Notes: a model not told the origin generated them from the letters alone. Shown: positions 52,605-62,487, counted from the stretch's first letter. The stretch is 64,000 nucleotides of DNA from Pseudomonas sp. Os17 (GCF_001547895.1 NZ_AP014627.1:2049501-2113500), one strand, 5' to 3'. Program-made: numbers and translations.

Positions 52605-52976
52605 TCAGTTGGCGCTGAGATAGAGCACGCGCAGGCGGTGTCCGTCCGGATCGAGGGCCAGCAGGGTGTAGCCGAAATCCATCTGGGTGGGTGGCTGGGC
52701 GATGGTCAGGCCCAGGCTCTGCCAGTGGCGGTGCAGGTCGTCCACGGCTTCGCGGCTGTCCAAGGCCCAGCCTAGTTCGCCGCCACCGCCGGTCGCCTGG
52801 GCGCTGGGCTCGACCGTGTGGCGCGACCACAGGCCGAGTTTGATCCCCGAGTCGAGGATGAACAGCGCGAAGGTGGGGGAGGATTCCACCGGTTGCTTGT
52901 CCAGCAGGCGACTGTAGAACTGCGCGCTGATGGCCGGGCTGTCTACATAAAGCAGGAAGTAGGTGTTGCTGGTCAT
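52605..52976 (-). CDS. VOC family protein (glyoxalase/dioxygenase superfamily)
   Basis: 123 residues of the vicinal-oxygen-chelate fold, single domain with paired beta-alpha-beta modules: NTYFLLYVDSPAISAQFYSRLLD at the start and TQMDFGYTLLALDPDGHRLRVLYLS at the end. Homologous small proteins are called glyoxalase or PhnB-like, but the metal-binding residues of this one are not obvious and a binding or antibiotic-sequestering role is equally possible. Confidence 0.8.
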   Translation of the reverse strand: MTSNTYFLLYVDSPAISAQFYSRLLDKQPVESSPTFALFILDSGIKLGLWSRHTVEPSAQATGGGGELGWALDSREAVDDLHRHWQSLGLTIAQPPTQMDFGYTLLALDPDGHRLRVLYLSAN

Positions 52977-53117
52977 GACGACTCCAAAGGGCTGTGTGCT
53001 GTGGGCACAAGCTTATGTGCCGGGTCTGTCAGATCCTGTCAGGAGTCGTGAATGGACAAAGAGGCCGGCTTGTCGGGTTCGATAAGCAGGCCTCTTCCGA
53101 TTGATTTGTTGCGGGGC

Positions 53118-53432
53118 TCAAGGCTTGGACAAGGCCTGGTCTACCGCTGCTATCAGCTTTCCCAGATCCTTAGGGGTGGCTTTGTGAATGACACCGAACA
53201 AATAAGCCCGCTGTTCCTCTTCATCGCCCAGATCGGCGAAGAAGGCTTTCAGCTTCACTCCCAGTACTTCGGCTAGCAGAAATAGAGCTTCAACGCTGGG
53301 AGTGTAGGTGCCGGTTTCGAAGCGGCTGATGGTTTTTGGGTCAAAACCGGTTTTTTCACCTAGTTCAGCCTGAGTAAGCCCCGCTACCTTTCGATAACGC
53401 TTGATGGCTGCACCCAAACTTGAAATTTGCAT
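53118..53432 (-). CDS. XRE family DNA-binding protein, stand-alone
   Basis: 104 residues: Cro/C1-type helix-turn-helix (about 8-63; YRKVAGLTQAELGEKTGFDPKTISRFETGTYTPS) and an acidic helical C-terminus (DEEEQRAYLFG). No toxin, restriction or phage gene is adjacent, so it looks like an autonomous regulator. Its upstream region (53433-53876) is AT-rich and could contain its operator. Confidence 0.8.
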   Translation of the reverse strand: MQISSLGAAIKRYRKVAGLTQAELGEKTGFDPKTISRFETGTYTPSVEALFLLAEVLGVKLKAFFADLGDEEEQRAYLFGVIHKATPKDLGKLIAAVDQALSKP

Positions 53433-53876
53433 CGCTCAATTCCCATTTAGAATCAAGAACTTAACGATAAATATTGGCATTAGACAACACCATGGTTCAT
53501 CACCTTGCTTTGCAAAATGTGATGCATTTCGTAGAATCGGCGCTTCGGACAGGTATTTGGTGATCTAGTTTCAGCAGGCAGGTTTATGAAACAAGAAATC
53601 ATTGCATTTCCCTTGTTCACCTAAACCGAGGGCTTGGCAGAGGCTCGAACGTCTCGTAAATCCCGCCAACGCTCCGTCCGCCGTCCCCACCTGACGCCTT
53701 ATCTGATCCTAGTTGATCCTCGTCGAATCGACGGTCATCTGCCGCGCAAACCGCTGTACGGCTGCAATCAGGGCGAACCTTCCGATTGAGTCGTACCGCC
53801 AGGAAAGTACATCGCGAATCAGCCTGCTGCCGGCCTCCCGGTACTGTTGATCGCAGGCTGTCTATGGAGTTCTAAA
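53433..53876. other. 444-nt intergenic region between xre and aer
   Basis: Divergent promoters presumably lie here. Composition is AT-richer near the XRE gene. A 12-codon frame (ATG 53586, MKQEIIAFPLFT) and a small inverted repeat (AAATG 53515-53519, CATTT 53525-53529) are visible but unsupported. No RNA gene or longer reading frame was recognised. Confidence 0.7.
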
Positions 53877-55442
53877 GTGCGTCTCAATTTGCCGGTCAAC
53901 TCTGTTGAGCAGACCTTTCCCGACCAGCAGCGGCTCATATCCGCCACCGATACCAGCAGCCATATCACCTATTGCAATGCCGAGTTCGCTGCAATGAGCG
54001 GTTTCAGCCAGGCCGAACTGATCGGCAGCACCCACAACCTGGTGCGCCACCCGGACATGCCTGCGGCGGTGTTCGAGTCGATGTGGAGGTATCTGAAGGC
54101 CGGTCAGAGCTGGATGGGGGTGGTGAAGAACCGCTGCAAGAACGGCAATTTCTATTGGGTCAGCGCCTATGTCACGCCGATTCTGGAGGACGGGCGACTG
54201 GTGGGCTACGAGTCGGTCCGGGTCAAGCCGACCCGGGAGCAGGTCAGTCGTGCCGAAGCCTTGTATGCCCGCATGCGCGCCAACAAGTCGCCGGTCAGCG
54301 CTTGGCGTCGGCTGGAGGCCGGAGCCCGGCCATTGCTGTTGCCGGCGGCCCTGGCAGTGGCGTGCCTGGGCGCGTTCAGCTGGCTGCCAACGCTCGCGGC
54401 CCAGGGCCTGACCGTCGCCGGTTTCATCGCCGTCGGACTGTCGGCCCAGCGCCGTTTGCGACAGCAGCTCAAGCACATCCTCAGCAGCACCCCGAATACC
54501 TTCGCCGATCCGATCTGTGCCCTGGCCTACAGCGAAGCGCTGGGGCCGGCGGGGCAATTACAGATGATCCTGATCAGTGAGGAGGCGCGGCTGAAAACTG
54601 CCCTGACGCGCCTCAGCGATCTGGCCCGGCAGATGGCCACGGCTGCCACCGACTCCAGCCAGCTGTCCAGCCGCACCGAGACCGCCCTGCTGGAGCAGAG
54701 GGCCGAGACCGACATGACGGCCGCCGCCATGACCCAGATGGCCGCCTCGATCACCGAGGTTGCCGAGCACGTGCAGCACACCGCCAGCGAGGCTCACACC
54801 GCCAACCTCCTGGCCCGGGAAGGCAGCCAGGTGGCGGGTTCTTCCCGGGATGCCATCCAGTTGCTGGCTCGCACGGTCACCCAGATCAACCAGGCGGTGG
54901 GCGACCTGGCCGGGCAGACCCAGGACATCATGGTGGCGGCGAGCATGATCCAGGCGATTGCCGACCAGACCAACCTGCTGGCCCTGAACGCTGCCATCGA
55001 AGCCGCACGAGCCGGCGAGCAGGGACGGGGGTTTGCCGTGGTAGCCGATGAAGTGCGGGCCCTGGCGGGCAAGACCCGGCAATCGACCCAGCAGATCCAG
55101 GGCATCATCCAGAGCCTGCGGGCCGGTGCCGACGAGGCGGTGCAGATCGCCAACCTCGGCATCGAAGAGGCGGAGCAGGGTGTGCAGCAGGTGTTGCAGG
55201 CGCAACAGGCCCTGCATGGCATCGGCGCTGCGGTGGAGCGCATCACCGACATGAGCCAGCAGATGGCGGCGGCCTCCCAGGAGCAATCCCATGTGGCCGA
55301 GTCGGTGTCCGAACAGATCAACCGCGTCGCCGCCACGGTGCAGCGCACCGCCAATAACGCCAGCGCCGGGGTGGTCCGCGGCACCGAGCTGGAAAACATC
55401 TCTTCCGGGCTGCGTGCCCTGGTCGAGCGGTTCAACCGCTAG
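53877..55442 (+). CDS. aer: Aer-type energy-taxis receptor (PAS-MCP)
   Basis: 521 residues: N-terminal PAS domain (about 18-115; [45 protein letters not shown]) of the Aer FAD-binding type, a linker, a hydrophobic membrane segment (about 150-185) and a chemoreceptor signalling domain whose hairpin tip is [29 protein letters not shown] (from residue 369). It signals to CheA/CheW in response to redox or oxygen. The start is GTG 53877 with GGAG upstream; length and N-terminus match Pseudomonas Aer. The next gene, 18 nt downstream, is a PAS-GGDEF-EAL protein. Confidence 0.87.
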   Translation: MRLNLPVNSVEQTFPDQQRLISATDTSSHITYCNAEFAAMSGFSQAELIGSTHNLVRHPDMPAAVFESMWRYLKAGQSWMGVVKNRCKNGNFYWVSAYVTPILEDGRLVGYESVRVKPTREQVSRAEALYARMRANKSPVSAWRRLEAGARPLLLPAALAVACLGAFSWLPTLAAQGLTVAGFIAVGLSAQRRLRQQLKHILSSTPNTFADPICALAYSEALGPAGQLQMILISEEARLKTALTRLSDLARQMATAATDSSQLSSRTETALLEQRAETDMTAAAMTQMAASITEVAEHVQHTASEAHTANLLAREGSQVAGSSRDAIQLLARTVTQINQAVGDLAGQTQDIMVAASMIQAIADQTNLLALNAAIEAARAGEQGRGFAVVADEVRALAGKTRQSTQQIQGIIQSLRAGADEAVQIANLGIEEAEQGVQQVLQAQQALHGIGAAVERITDMSQQMAAASQEQSHVAESVSEQINRVAATVQRTANNASAGVVRGTELENISSGLRALVERFNR

Positions 55443-55460
55443 CGACAGTGATCTCGACTC

Positions 55461-57173
55461 ATGGATGAGAAATATCGCAGGGCCGTCGATGCCGCCGCCA
55501 TCTTCTCCGAGACTGATCTCGGCGGCAGCATCACCTATGTCAATGACCTATTCTGCCAGATCTCGGGCTACAGCCGGGATGAGCTGATCGGGGCCAACCA
55601 CCGGATGCTCAGCTCGGGGCTGCACCCGCCGGAGTTCTTCAACGAGCTGTGGCAGACCATCTCCCAGGGCCGGGTGTGGAAGGGCGAGATCTGTAACCGG
55701 GCCAAGGATGGCAGCCTGTACTGGGTCGACAGCACCATGGTGCCCCTGATGGATCAGCGTTCCGGCAAGGTGATGCGCTACGTGTCGATTCGCTTCGATG
55801 TCAGCGAAAAGCGCCAGTTGCTGCATTCGCTGCAATGGCGGGTCGGACATGACGTGCTCACCGGCCTGCCCAACCGGGCCTTTCTTTCCGACCTGTTGCA
55901 TCAGGCCCTGGAGTTCTCCCGCCGTGAGGACATCCCCCTGGCGGTGTGCATGCTTGACCTCGATGGCTTCAAGGCCGTCAACGATGGCTACGGGCACGCC
56001 TGTGGCGATTTGCTGCTGGTGGAAGTGGCGGCGCGTCTGCGTTCGATCATTCGTGGCGACGATGTGGTGGCGCGTCTGGCCGGCGACGAGTTCGTGCTGA
56101 TCCTGCGCTATGTGCGCGACATGCTGGAGCTGCGTGCGGCGTTGCAACGGGTGCTGGCCACCATCTCCCAGCCCTATTCGATCCAGGGCAAGGACATCAA
56201 TGTCTTTGCCAGCATCGGCGTGACCCTGTTTCCCAACGATAACCACGACGCCGACACCCTGCTGCGCCATGCCGATCAGGCCATGTACGTGGCCAAGCAG
56301 AGCGGGCGCAACCGTTTCCATCTGTTCGATGTGTTGCGGGATCGTGAGGTCATGGTCACCTACCAGACCGTCGAACAGGTGCGCCAGGCGCTGAACGCCG
56401 GTGAGTTGCAGCTGTACTTCCAGCCCAAGGTCAACATGCGCAGCGGCGCGGTGGTGGGCTTCGAGGCGATGCTGCGCTGGCAGCACCCGCAACGGGGCAT
56501 GCTCGGCTCCCACGAGTTTCTGCCTCAGGTGGAGGAGACTGACCTGATCGTCGATATTGGCGAATGGGTCATGGATCAGGTGATGACGCGCCTGCAGGAC
56601 TGGCAGGCGGCAGGCCATGGCTGGTCGGTGAGCCTGAACGTCGCGGCCCGGCATTTCCAGCGCCCGGATTTTGTCGAGCGGCTCAAGGAGATGCTCGAAC
56701 GATACCCGCAGGTTTCGCCGGTGTTGCTGGAGCTGGAGATTGTTGAGTCGGCGGCCATCGAGAACATCCAGCGGGTCAGCGATTGCCTCGATGCCTGTCA
56801 GGCCCTGGGCGTGCAGTTCTCCCTGGGGCACTTCGGCACCGGGCATTCGTCCCTCAGTTACCTCAAGCGCCTGCGCACCCAGACCATCAAGATCGATCGT
56901 CTGTTTGTCCGCGACATGCTGCACGACCAGGACGATCAGGCGCTGATCCAGGCCCTGATAGGGCTGGCCCGGGCCTTTGGTCGGCAAGTGGTGGCCGAGG
57001 GCCTGGAAAGCCTGGCCCACGGAGAGCGCTTGATGGAGCTGGGGTGCGAGGTGGCTCAGGGCGACTTCATCGCCGAGCCCATGCCGGCCGATGCGGTGCT
57101 GCAGTGGGTGGGCGCTTTCCAGCCCCCGCAGGCATGGCGCCAGGGCGAAGTTCAGGGCGCGGCGGCGTCGTAG
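55461..57173 (+). CDS. PAS-GGDEF-EAL protein with degenerate EAL active site
   Basis: 570 residues. PAS/PAC (about 5-125), GGDEF (about 130-295) with AGDEF at 207-211 in place of GGDEF and the RGDD (RxxD) I-site five residues earlier, and an EAL domain (about 310-560). In the EAL domain EAL reads EAM (335-337) and the DDFGTG loop reads GHFGTG (456-461): both metal-binding Asp residues are replaced. The PDE half is therefore probably inactive and may be a c-di-GMP receptor or an activator; the cyclase half could still work since AGDEF variants exist. Eighteen nt after aer, likely co-transcribed; the aer/this pairing suggests taxis linked to c-di-GMP. Ends in a 22-bp overlap with the convergent SBP gene. 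Confidence 0.85.
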   Translation: MDEKYRRAVDAAAIFSETDLGGSITYVNDLFCQISGYSRDELIGANHRMLSSGLHPPEFFNELWQTISQGRVWKGEICNRAKDGSLYWVDSTMVPLMDQRSGKVMRYVSIRFDVSEKRQLLHSLQWRVGHDVLTGLPNRAFLSDLLHQALEFSRREDIPLAVCMLDLDGFKAVNDGYGHACGDLLLVEVAARLRSIIRGDDVVARLAGDEFVLILRYVRDMLELRAALQRVLATISQPYSIQGKDINVFASIGVTLFPNDNHDADTLLRHADQAMYVAKQSGRNRFHLFDVLRDREVMVTYQTVEQVRQALNAGELQLYFQPKVNMRSGAVVGFEAMLRWQHPQRGMLGSHEFLPQVEETDLIVDIGEWVMDQVMTRLQDWQAAGHGWSVSLNVAARHFQRPDFVERLKEMLERYPQVSPVLLELEIVESAAIENIQRVSDCLDACQALGVQFSLGHFGTGHSSLSYLKRLRTQTIKIDRLFVRDMLHDQDDQALIQALIGLARAFGRQVVAEGLESLAHGERLMELGCEVAQGDFIAEPMPADAVLQWVGAFQPPQAWRQGEVQGAAAS

Positions 57174-57922
57174 GTGCTGGCGCTGGAGGGCGGTTCGACG
57201 TAGCGCTGGACGATGGCGTCGATTTCCCCGGACATTTTCATCTGCAGCAGGGCGCGCAGGATGCGCCGGGCCGGCACCGCCGGGTCGTTACGCACGTAGC
57301 AGCTCACGGCCTGCTCCTGCAGCAGGGCGACGCGGTACAGCGGTTTGCCGGAGGCCTGGGTCTGGTTGAACCAGTCCAGGGTCCATTGGCTGGCGATTGC
57401 GTAGTGATAGCGCCCGACCTGGAGTTTTTGCAGGACCTGCTCCTCGTTGCGCGCATCGTCACGAATCAGCCGGGCACTGTCGAACAGCGCTTGCAGGGAG
57501 GTGTAGGTGTAGCTCAGCACGGTGCCAATGTGCTGGGTGGGCAAGTCCTGGGGATTGAGCGGTGTCGGATGCGGGCGGTCGCTCACCAGCAGGTTGCGTT
57601 GCACGAACAGCGGCACGCTCCACAGATAGTCCCCGGACAGGTTCGGCAGCCAGGCCTGGGCGGCGAAGCAGCGTACGTCCACCTCGCCCTGGGCCATGGC
57701 GTTCTGTACCCGGGCCCGGGCCAGGACGTGAAACTCGGCGCGGGTACCCAGGTGGCGGGCCAGGCTGTTCATGGTGTCGTAAAGGATGCCGGCGGTGGGT
57801 TGCTCGTCCTCGATCTCGATGGTCGGCATGGCCCAGCTGTCGGCAATCACAAAGCGCAAAGGCGCTTCGGCGGCTTCCAGGCTGGCGCTCAACAGCAGCA
57901 GGGCGCCCCAAGTCAAACGCAT
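57152..57922 (-). CDS. Periplasmic solute-binding protein (SBP_bac_3-like)
   Basis: 256 residues: signal peptide (about 1-18, ending SLEAAEA) and a bilobed type 2 binding-protein fold of the amino-acid type (LRFVIADSWAMPTIEI, GILYDTMNSLARHLG, QHIGTVLSYTYTSLQALFD). No ABC permease or ATPase is next to it, so it may serve as a sensor or be an orphan binding protein. ATG 57922 is chosen with GGAGA upstream. Its 3' end overlaps the PAS-GGDEF-EAL gene by 22 bp; it is divergent from dnaX. Confidence 0.75.
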   Translation of the reverse strand: MRLTWGALLLLSASLEAAEAPLRFVIADSWAMPTIEIEDEQPTAGILYDTMNSLARHLGTRAEFHVLARARVQNAMAQGEVDVRCFAAQAWLPNLSGDYLWSVPLFVQRNLLVSDRPHPTPLNPQDLPTQHIGTVLSYTYTSLQALFDSARLIRDDARNEEQVLQKLQVGRYHYAIASQWTLDWFNQTQASGKPLYRVALLQEQAVSCYVRNDPAVPARRILRALLQMKMSGEIDAIVQRYVEPPSSASTYDAAAP

Positions 57923-58061
57923 ACGGTCTCCCACGGTTCAAACGGCCGAGCCATCCTTGGCAAAATGCAGCTTAGACAGATTAGACAAGCGCGCCGGATG
58001 CAATTTCGCCCTTGCTCCGCTAGCATTACCGGCTTCCGCTTTCCAGTTGCGACGGTTTTCG

Positions 58062-60149
58062 ATGAGTTATCAGGTTCTTGCACGTAAATGGCGTCCGCGC
58101 TCGTTCCGCGAAATGGTCGGCCAGACCCATGTGCTCAAGGCTCTGATCAATGCCTTGGACAGCCAGCGGCTGCACCACGCCTATCTGTTTACCGGCACCC
58201 GCGGGGTGGGCAAGACCACCATCGCGCGGATCATTGCCAAATGCCTGAACTGTGAAACAGGCATCACTTCCACGCCGTGCGGCACCTGCTCGGTGTGCTG
58301 CGAGATCGATGAGGGGCGTTTCGTCGACCTGATCGAGATCGACGCCGCGAGCCGGACCAAGGTCGAGGACACCCGTGAACTGCTGGACAACGTGCAGTAC
58401 GCACCGAGCCGCGGGCGCTTCAAGGTCTACCTGATCGACGAAGTGCACATGCTCTCCAGTCACTCGTTCAACGCGTTGCTCAAGACCCTCGAAGAGCCGC
58501 CGCCCTACGTCAAGTTCATCCTGGCGACCACCGATCCGCAGAAGCTGCCGGCGACCATCCTGTCGCGCTGCCTGCAGTTTTCCCTGAAAAACATGACCCC
58601 CGAACGGGTGGTGGAGCACCTCAGTCATGTGCTGGGCGTGGAGAACGTGCCGTTCGAGGACGATGCGCTGTGGCTGCTGGGCCGCGCCGCCGACGGCTCG
58701 ATGCGCGACGCCATGAGCCTGACCGACCAGGCCATCGCCTTCGGTGAGGGCAAGGTCATGGCCGCCGATGTGCGGGCCATGCTCGGCACCCTCGATCATG
58801 GCCAGGTCTACGACGTGCTGCATGCCTTGATCAATGGCGATGCCAAGGCGCTGCTGGAAGCGGTACGTCATCTGGCGGAGCAAGGTCCGGACTGGAACGG
58901 CGTACTCTCGGAAATTCTCAACGTGCTGCACCGGGTAGCGATCGCCCAGGCCCTGCCGGAAGGGGTCGACAACGGTCATGGCGACCGCGATCGGGTGCTG
59001 GCCCTGGCCCAGGCGCTGCCGGCCGAAGACGTGCAGTTCTATTACCAGATGGGCCTGATCGGCCGCCGCGACCTGCCCTTGGCGCCGGATCCGCGGGGGG
59101 GCTTCGAGATGGTCCTGCTGCGGATGCTGGCCTTCCGCCCGGCGGATACGGCGGATGCGCCGAGACAGCCGCTAAAGCCAGTGGGGATCAGCCAGGCCAC
59201 AGTTGATTCCGCCCAAGCCGTGGCGGCACCAGCTCCTGCTGTGCCTGTGGCTGCCGTTGCGCCGATTGCCAGCGCGCCGGTTGCGGCTGCCGCGCCCGTT
59301 CCAGCGCCGGCGGCCGCTCCAGCACCTGTCGTGCCGGAGGTGGTCCAAGCGCTGGTCGTTGAACCAGAGCCGGCGGTCGCTGAAGAAGTGATCGACCTGC
59401 CTTGGAATGATCCGGTAGAGCCGCCGGCGGAGCAGCAGGCCGCTGTGGAGCCGCTGCTGGACGTGGTTGCCGAACAGCCCGAGCTGACGCCGATGCCGAC
59501 TCCTGCGCCGGACAGCGTGGTGCCGGACGCGCCGGAGTGGGTCAGTGCGCCGGTGCCCGAGCCGAGTGTGGCCGAGGTCGATGCCGCCACACCGGGAATC
59601 GACCTGGACGACGAACCGCCCCTGGACGAGGACTACATCGAGCCGGACATGGATTCGGCCTACAGCTACCTCGACGAACTGGCCAGCGAGCACGCCGCCG
59701 AACCGGCCCCGGAACCCGAGCCGGAGCCCGCCGCCAAGCCGGCCACCGGCCTGGCCCTGGAGTGGCTGGAACTGTTTCCCAAGCTGCCGATTTCCGGCAT
59801 GACCGGTAGCATCGCCGCCAACTGCACCCTGATGGCTGTGGATGGCGACAATTGGCTGCTGCACCTGGACCCGGCCCATAGCGCCCTGTTCAACGCCACT
59901 CAGCAGCGTCGTCTCAACGACGCGTTGAACCAGTACCATGGCCGCACCCTCAACCTGGCCATCGAGCTGATCAAGCCCGAGCAGGAAACCCCGGCCCAGG
60001 CGGCTTCACGGCGCCGCGCCGACCGTCAGCGCGAGGCGGAGGATTCGATCCACGGTGATCCGTTCATCCAGCAGATGGTCCAGGAGTTCGGCGCCTTGGT
60101 GCGCCACGATACTATTGAACCTGTCGAGGCCCCGGCCGCGCAGGGTTGA
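58062..60149 (+). CDS. dnaX: DNA polymerase III subunit gamma/tau
   Basis: 695 residues of the clamp-loader ATPase. Walker A GTRGVGKTT (45-53), zinc-binding cysteines C64, C73, C76, C79, Walker B IDEVHML, SRC motif in ILSRCLQF, a Pro/Ala-rich variable linker (about 375-535) and a C-terminal tau domain that binds the polymerase alpha subunit (WLELFPKLPISGMTGSIAAN). No A-AAA-AAG slippery site was noticed, so a frameshifted gamma is not supported. ATG 58062 gives the canonical MSYQVLARKWRP N-terminus; the upstream in-frame part overlaps the divergent SBP gene. Confidence 0.95.
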   Translation: MSYQVLARKWRPRSFREMVGQTHVLKALINALDSQRLHHAYLFTGTRGVGKTTIARIIAKCLNCETGITSTPCGTCSVCCEIDEGRFVDLIEIDAASRTKVEDTRELLDNVQYAPSRGRFKVYLIDEVHMLSSHSFNALLKTLEEPPPYVKFILATTDPQKLPATILSRCLQFSLKNMTPERVVEHLSHVLGVENVPFEDDALWLLGRAADGSMRDAMSLTDQAIAFGEGKVMAADVRAMLGTLDHGQVYDVLHALINGDAKALLEAVRHLAEQGPDWNGVLSEILNVLHRVAIAQALPEGVDNGHGDRDRVLALAQALPAEDVQFYYQMGLIGRRDLPLAPDPRGGFEMVLLRMLAFRPADTADAPRQPLKPVGISQATVDSAQAVAAPAPAVPVAAVAPIASAPVAAAAPVPAPAAAPAPVVPEVVQALVVEPEPAVAEEVIDLPWNDPVEPPAEQQAAVEPLLDVVAEQPELTPMPTPAPDSVVPDAPEWVSAPVPEPSVAEVDAATPGIDLDDEPPLDEDYIEPDMDSAYSYLDELASEHAAEPAPEPEPEPAAKPATGLALEWLELFPKLPISGMTGSIAANCTLMAVDGDNWLLHLDPAHSALFNATQQRRLNDALNQYHGRTLNLAIELIKPEQETPAQAASRRRADRQREAEDSIHGDPFIQQMVQEFGALVRHDTIEPVEAPAAQG

Positions 60150-60215
60150 TTGCTTAAAGGGCGCCGGGCCGCGGGCCGGGCGCTGTTTCCATCCCCGTAC
60201 TTTGAGGTAATTCCC

Positions 60216-60554
60216 ATGATGAAAGGTGGCATGGCCGGCCTGATGAAGCAGGCACAGCAGATGCAGGAAAAAATGGCCAAGATGCAGGAAGAACTGGCCA
60301 ACGCTGAAGTCACCGGCAAGGCCGGCGGCGACATGGTCACTGTGGTCATGACCGGCCGTCATGACATCAAGCGCGTGAGCATCGACCCGAGCCTGCTCGA
60401 AGGCGTCAGCGAAGATGACCGTGAAGTGCTGGAAGACCTGTTTGCCGCGGCGGTCAACGACGCCGTGCGCAAGATCGAGTCCAACAGCCAGGAAAAAATG
60501 TCCGGCATGACCGCCGGCATGCAACTGCCTCCAGGCATGAAGCTGCCGTTCTGA
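60216..60554 (+). CDS. YbaB/EbfC nucleoid-associated protein
   Basis: 112-residue YbaB/EbfC-family protein with the Met/Gln-rich N-terminal helix ([20 protein letters not shown]) and the conserved beta-core VEVTG-like [15 protein letters not shown]. It forms dimers that bind DNA. Follows dnaX by 66 nt with GAGG ribosome binding site, and is normally grouped with dnaX and recR; here an oxidoreductase gene is inserted before recR. Confidence 0.92.
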   Translation: MMKGGMAGLMKQAQQMQEKMAKMQEELANAEVTGKAGGDMVTVVMTGRHDIKRVSIDPSLLEGVSEDDREVLEDLFAAAVNDAVRKIESNSQEKMSGMTAGMQLPPGMKLPF

Positions 60555-60584
60555 TTCGCCCCGGCGCTTCGGATGGACGCACAC

Positions 60585-60611
60585 AAGCCAGGCCTCGAGC
60601 CTGGCTTTTTT
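60585..60611 (+). terminator. Terminator of dnaX-ybaB
   Basis: AAGCCAGGC/GCCTGGCTT (60585-60593 with 60599-60607) followed by a T-run; strong rho-independent type. It separates ybaB from the oxidoreductase and recR. Confidence 0.9.
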
Positions 60612-60731
60612 GTGCCGTCGATCAGCCCCGCTGTGCAGGCATCCCCTGGTTGGAAAGATCGAACGTCATTGTCCCTTCGGGGTCTGCACCCTATACCGTC
60701 CTCTTCCATCCTCGAAACAGGAGTGTCTGTG

Positions 60732-61775
60732 ATGCCGCAAACATTGACCCTCAACCAGCGCGTGGTGCTGGTCTCGCGCCCTCAGGGCGCGCCGGTCCCG
60801 GAGAACTTCCGCCTGGAACGGGTGGCCTTGCCGGAGCTGGCCGACGGCCAGGTTCTGCTCAAGACCCTCTACCTGTCCCTGGACCCCTACATGCGTGGAC
60901 GCATGAGCGACGCGCCGTCCTATGCCGCACCGGTGGAAATCGATGAGGTCATGACCGGTGGCGCGGTGAGTCGGGTCGAGCGCTCGCTGAATCCGAAGTT
61001 TCAGGAAGGCGATCTGGTGGTGGGCGCCACCGGCTGGCAGAGCCACTGCATCAGTGATGGCCGCAACCTGATTCCCGTGCCTTCCGGCCTGCCCAGTCCC
61101 TCCATGGCCCTGGGCGTGCTGGGCATGCCTGGGATGACGGCTTACATGGGGTTGATGGACATCGGCCAGCCCCAGGCCGGGGAAACGCTGGTGGTGGCCG
61201 CGGCCTCCGGCGCCGTGGGCTCGGTGGTGGGGCAGGTGGCCAAGCTCAAGGGGCTGCGGGTGGTAGGTGTGGCGGGTGGCGCCGAGAAATGCCGGTATGT
61301 GGTTGAAGAACTGGGCTTCGACGCCTGTGTCGATCACAAGCGTGCGGATTTTGCCGACGAACTGGCCCAGGCTTGCTTCAAGGGGGTGGACATCTATTTC
61401 GAGAACGTCGGCGGCCAGGTATTCGATGCGGTAGTCCCCCTGCTCAATCCCCGGGCACGCATTCCCCTGTGCGGGCTGATAGCCCAGTACAACGCCCAGG
61501 AGCTGCCACCGGGGCCGGATCGCCTGCCGCTGTTGCAGCGCACCTTGTTGACCAAGCGGGTGCGGATGCAGGGCTTTATCGTTTTCGACGACTACGGCGA
61601 CCGCCACCCGGAATTCATCAAGGCCATGGCGCCCTGGGTGCGTGAAGGCAAGGTCAAGTTCAAGGAGGACGTGGTGCAGGGCCTGGAGCAGGCCCCTGAA
61701 GCCTTCATCGGTCTGTTGGAGGGGCGCAACTTCGGCAAGCTGGTGGTCAAGGTTGCGCCGGACGCGAGCATTTGA
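60732..61775 (+). CDS. NADP-dependent MDR oxidoreductase (CurA/alkenal reductase type)
   Basis: 347 residues of the zinc-independent medium-chain dehydrogenase/reductase group (leukotriene-B4 dehydrogenase/CurA type). N-terminal SLDPYMRGRMSD; nucleotide-binding loop AASGAVGSVVGQVAKLKG (AxxGxxG); VDIYFENVGGQVFDAVVPLL; C-terminal EGRNFGKLVV. These reduce alpha,beta-unsaturated carbonyls with NADPH. ATG 60732 has AGGAG upstream. Between ybaB and recR, 57 nt before recR; a functional link to recombination is unlikely. Confidence 0.87.
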   Translation: MPQTLTLNQRVVLVSRPQGAPVPENFRLERVALPELADGQVLLKTLYLSLDPYMRGRMSDAPSYAAPVEIDEVMTGGAVSRVERSLNPKFQEGDLVVGATGWQSHCISDGRNLIPVPSGLPSPSMALGVLGMPGMTAYMGLMDIGQPQAGETLVVAAASGAVGSVVGQVAKLKGLRVVGVAGGAEKCRYVVEELGFDACVDHKRADFADELAQACFKGVDIYFENVGGQVFDAVVPLLNPRARIPLCGLIAQYNAQELPPGPDRLPLLQRTLLTKRVRMQGFIVFDDYGDRHPEFIKAMAPWVREGKVKFKEDVVQGLEQAPEAFIGLLEGRNFGKLVVKVAPDASI

Positions 61776-61832
61776 CGCTATCCCGAGGCGCGGGTATAAA
61801 CCGCGTCTCGTCGTTTTGTCGGACCTTTGCCC

Positions 61833-62435
61833 ATGAGCTTCAGCCCCCTGATTCGCCAACTGATCGACGCCCTGCGCACTTTGCCGGGCGTGGGTCAGAA
61901 AACCGCCCAGCGCATGGCCTTGCAACTGCTCGAGCGTGATCGCAGTGGCGGCTTGCGCCTGGCCCAGGCCCTGAGCCAGGCCATGGAAGGGGTCGGGCAC
62001 TGCCGTCAATGCCGGACCCTGACCGAAGACGAACTGTGCCCGCAATGTGCCGATCCACGCCGTGATGACACGCTGCTGTGCGTGGTGGAAGGTCCGATGG
62101 ATGTCTATGCGGTGGAGCAGACCGGCTATCGCGGTCGTTACTTCGTGCTCAAAGGCCACTTGTCGCCTCTGGATGGCCTGGGGCCGGAAGCCATCGGCAT
62201 TCCGCAGTTGCTGGCGCGGATCGAGGAGCAGGGCAGCTTTACCGAGGTCATCCTGGCCACCAACCCCACGGTGGAGGGCGAAGCTACGGCCCACTACATT
62301 GCCCAGCTGCTGACCAACAAAGGCCTGATCACTTCGCGCATCGCCCATGGCGTACCGCTGGGTGGCGAGCTGGAGCTGGTGGATGGCGGCACCCTTGCTC
62401 ACTCCTTTGCCGGTCGCAAACCCATAGCCCTGTAG
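61833..62435 (+). CDS. recR: Recombination protein RecR
   Basis: 200 residues: N-terminal helix-hairpin-helix ([13 protein letters not shown]), C4 zinc finger (C57, C60, C69, C72) and a Toprim domain ([32 protein letters not shown]). It acts with RecF and RecO in loading RecA at gaps. ATG 61833 is used; the upstream TTG is not. Fits in the dnaX-ybaB-recR order with one gene inserted. Confidence 0.95.
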   Translation: MSFSPLIRQLIDALRTLPGVGQKTAQRMALQLLERDRSGGLRLAQALSQAMEGVGHCRQCRTLTEDELCPQCADPRRDDTLLCVVEGPMDVYAVEQTGYRGRYFVLKGHLSPLDGLGPEAIGIPQLLARIEEQGSFTEVILATNPTVEGEATAHYIAQLLTNKGLITSRIAHGVPLGGELELVDGGTLAHSFAGRKPIAL

Positions 62436-62487
62436 CGTTGGTGGGCCGGCGCCGGCGTACCGGGCGGGGGCGGAGATACGGATCGCC

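Noticed and set aside
53118..53432. Toxin-antitoxin locus around the XRE gene
   Set aside because: No small toxin-like frame is adjacent on the same strand with a ribosome binding site; the XRE gene stands alone.
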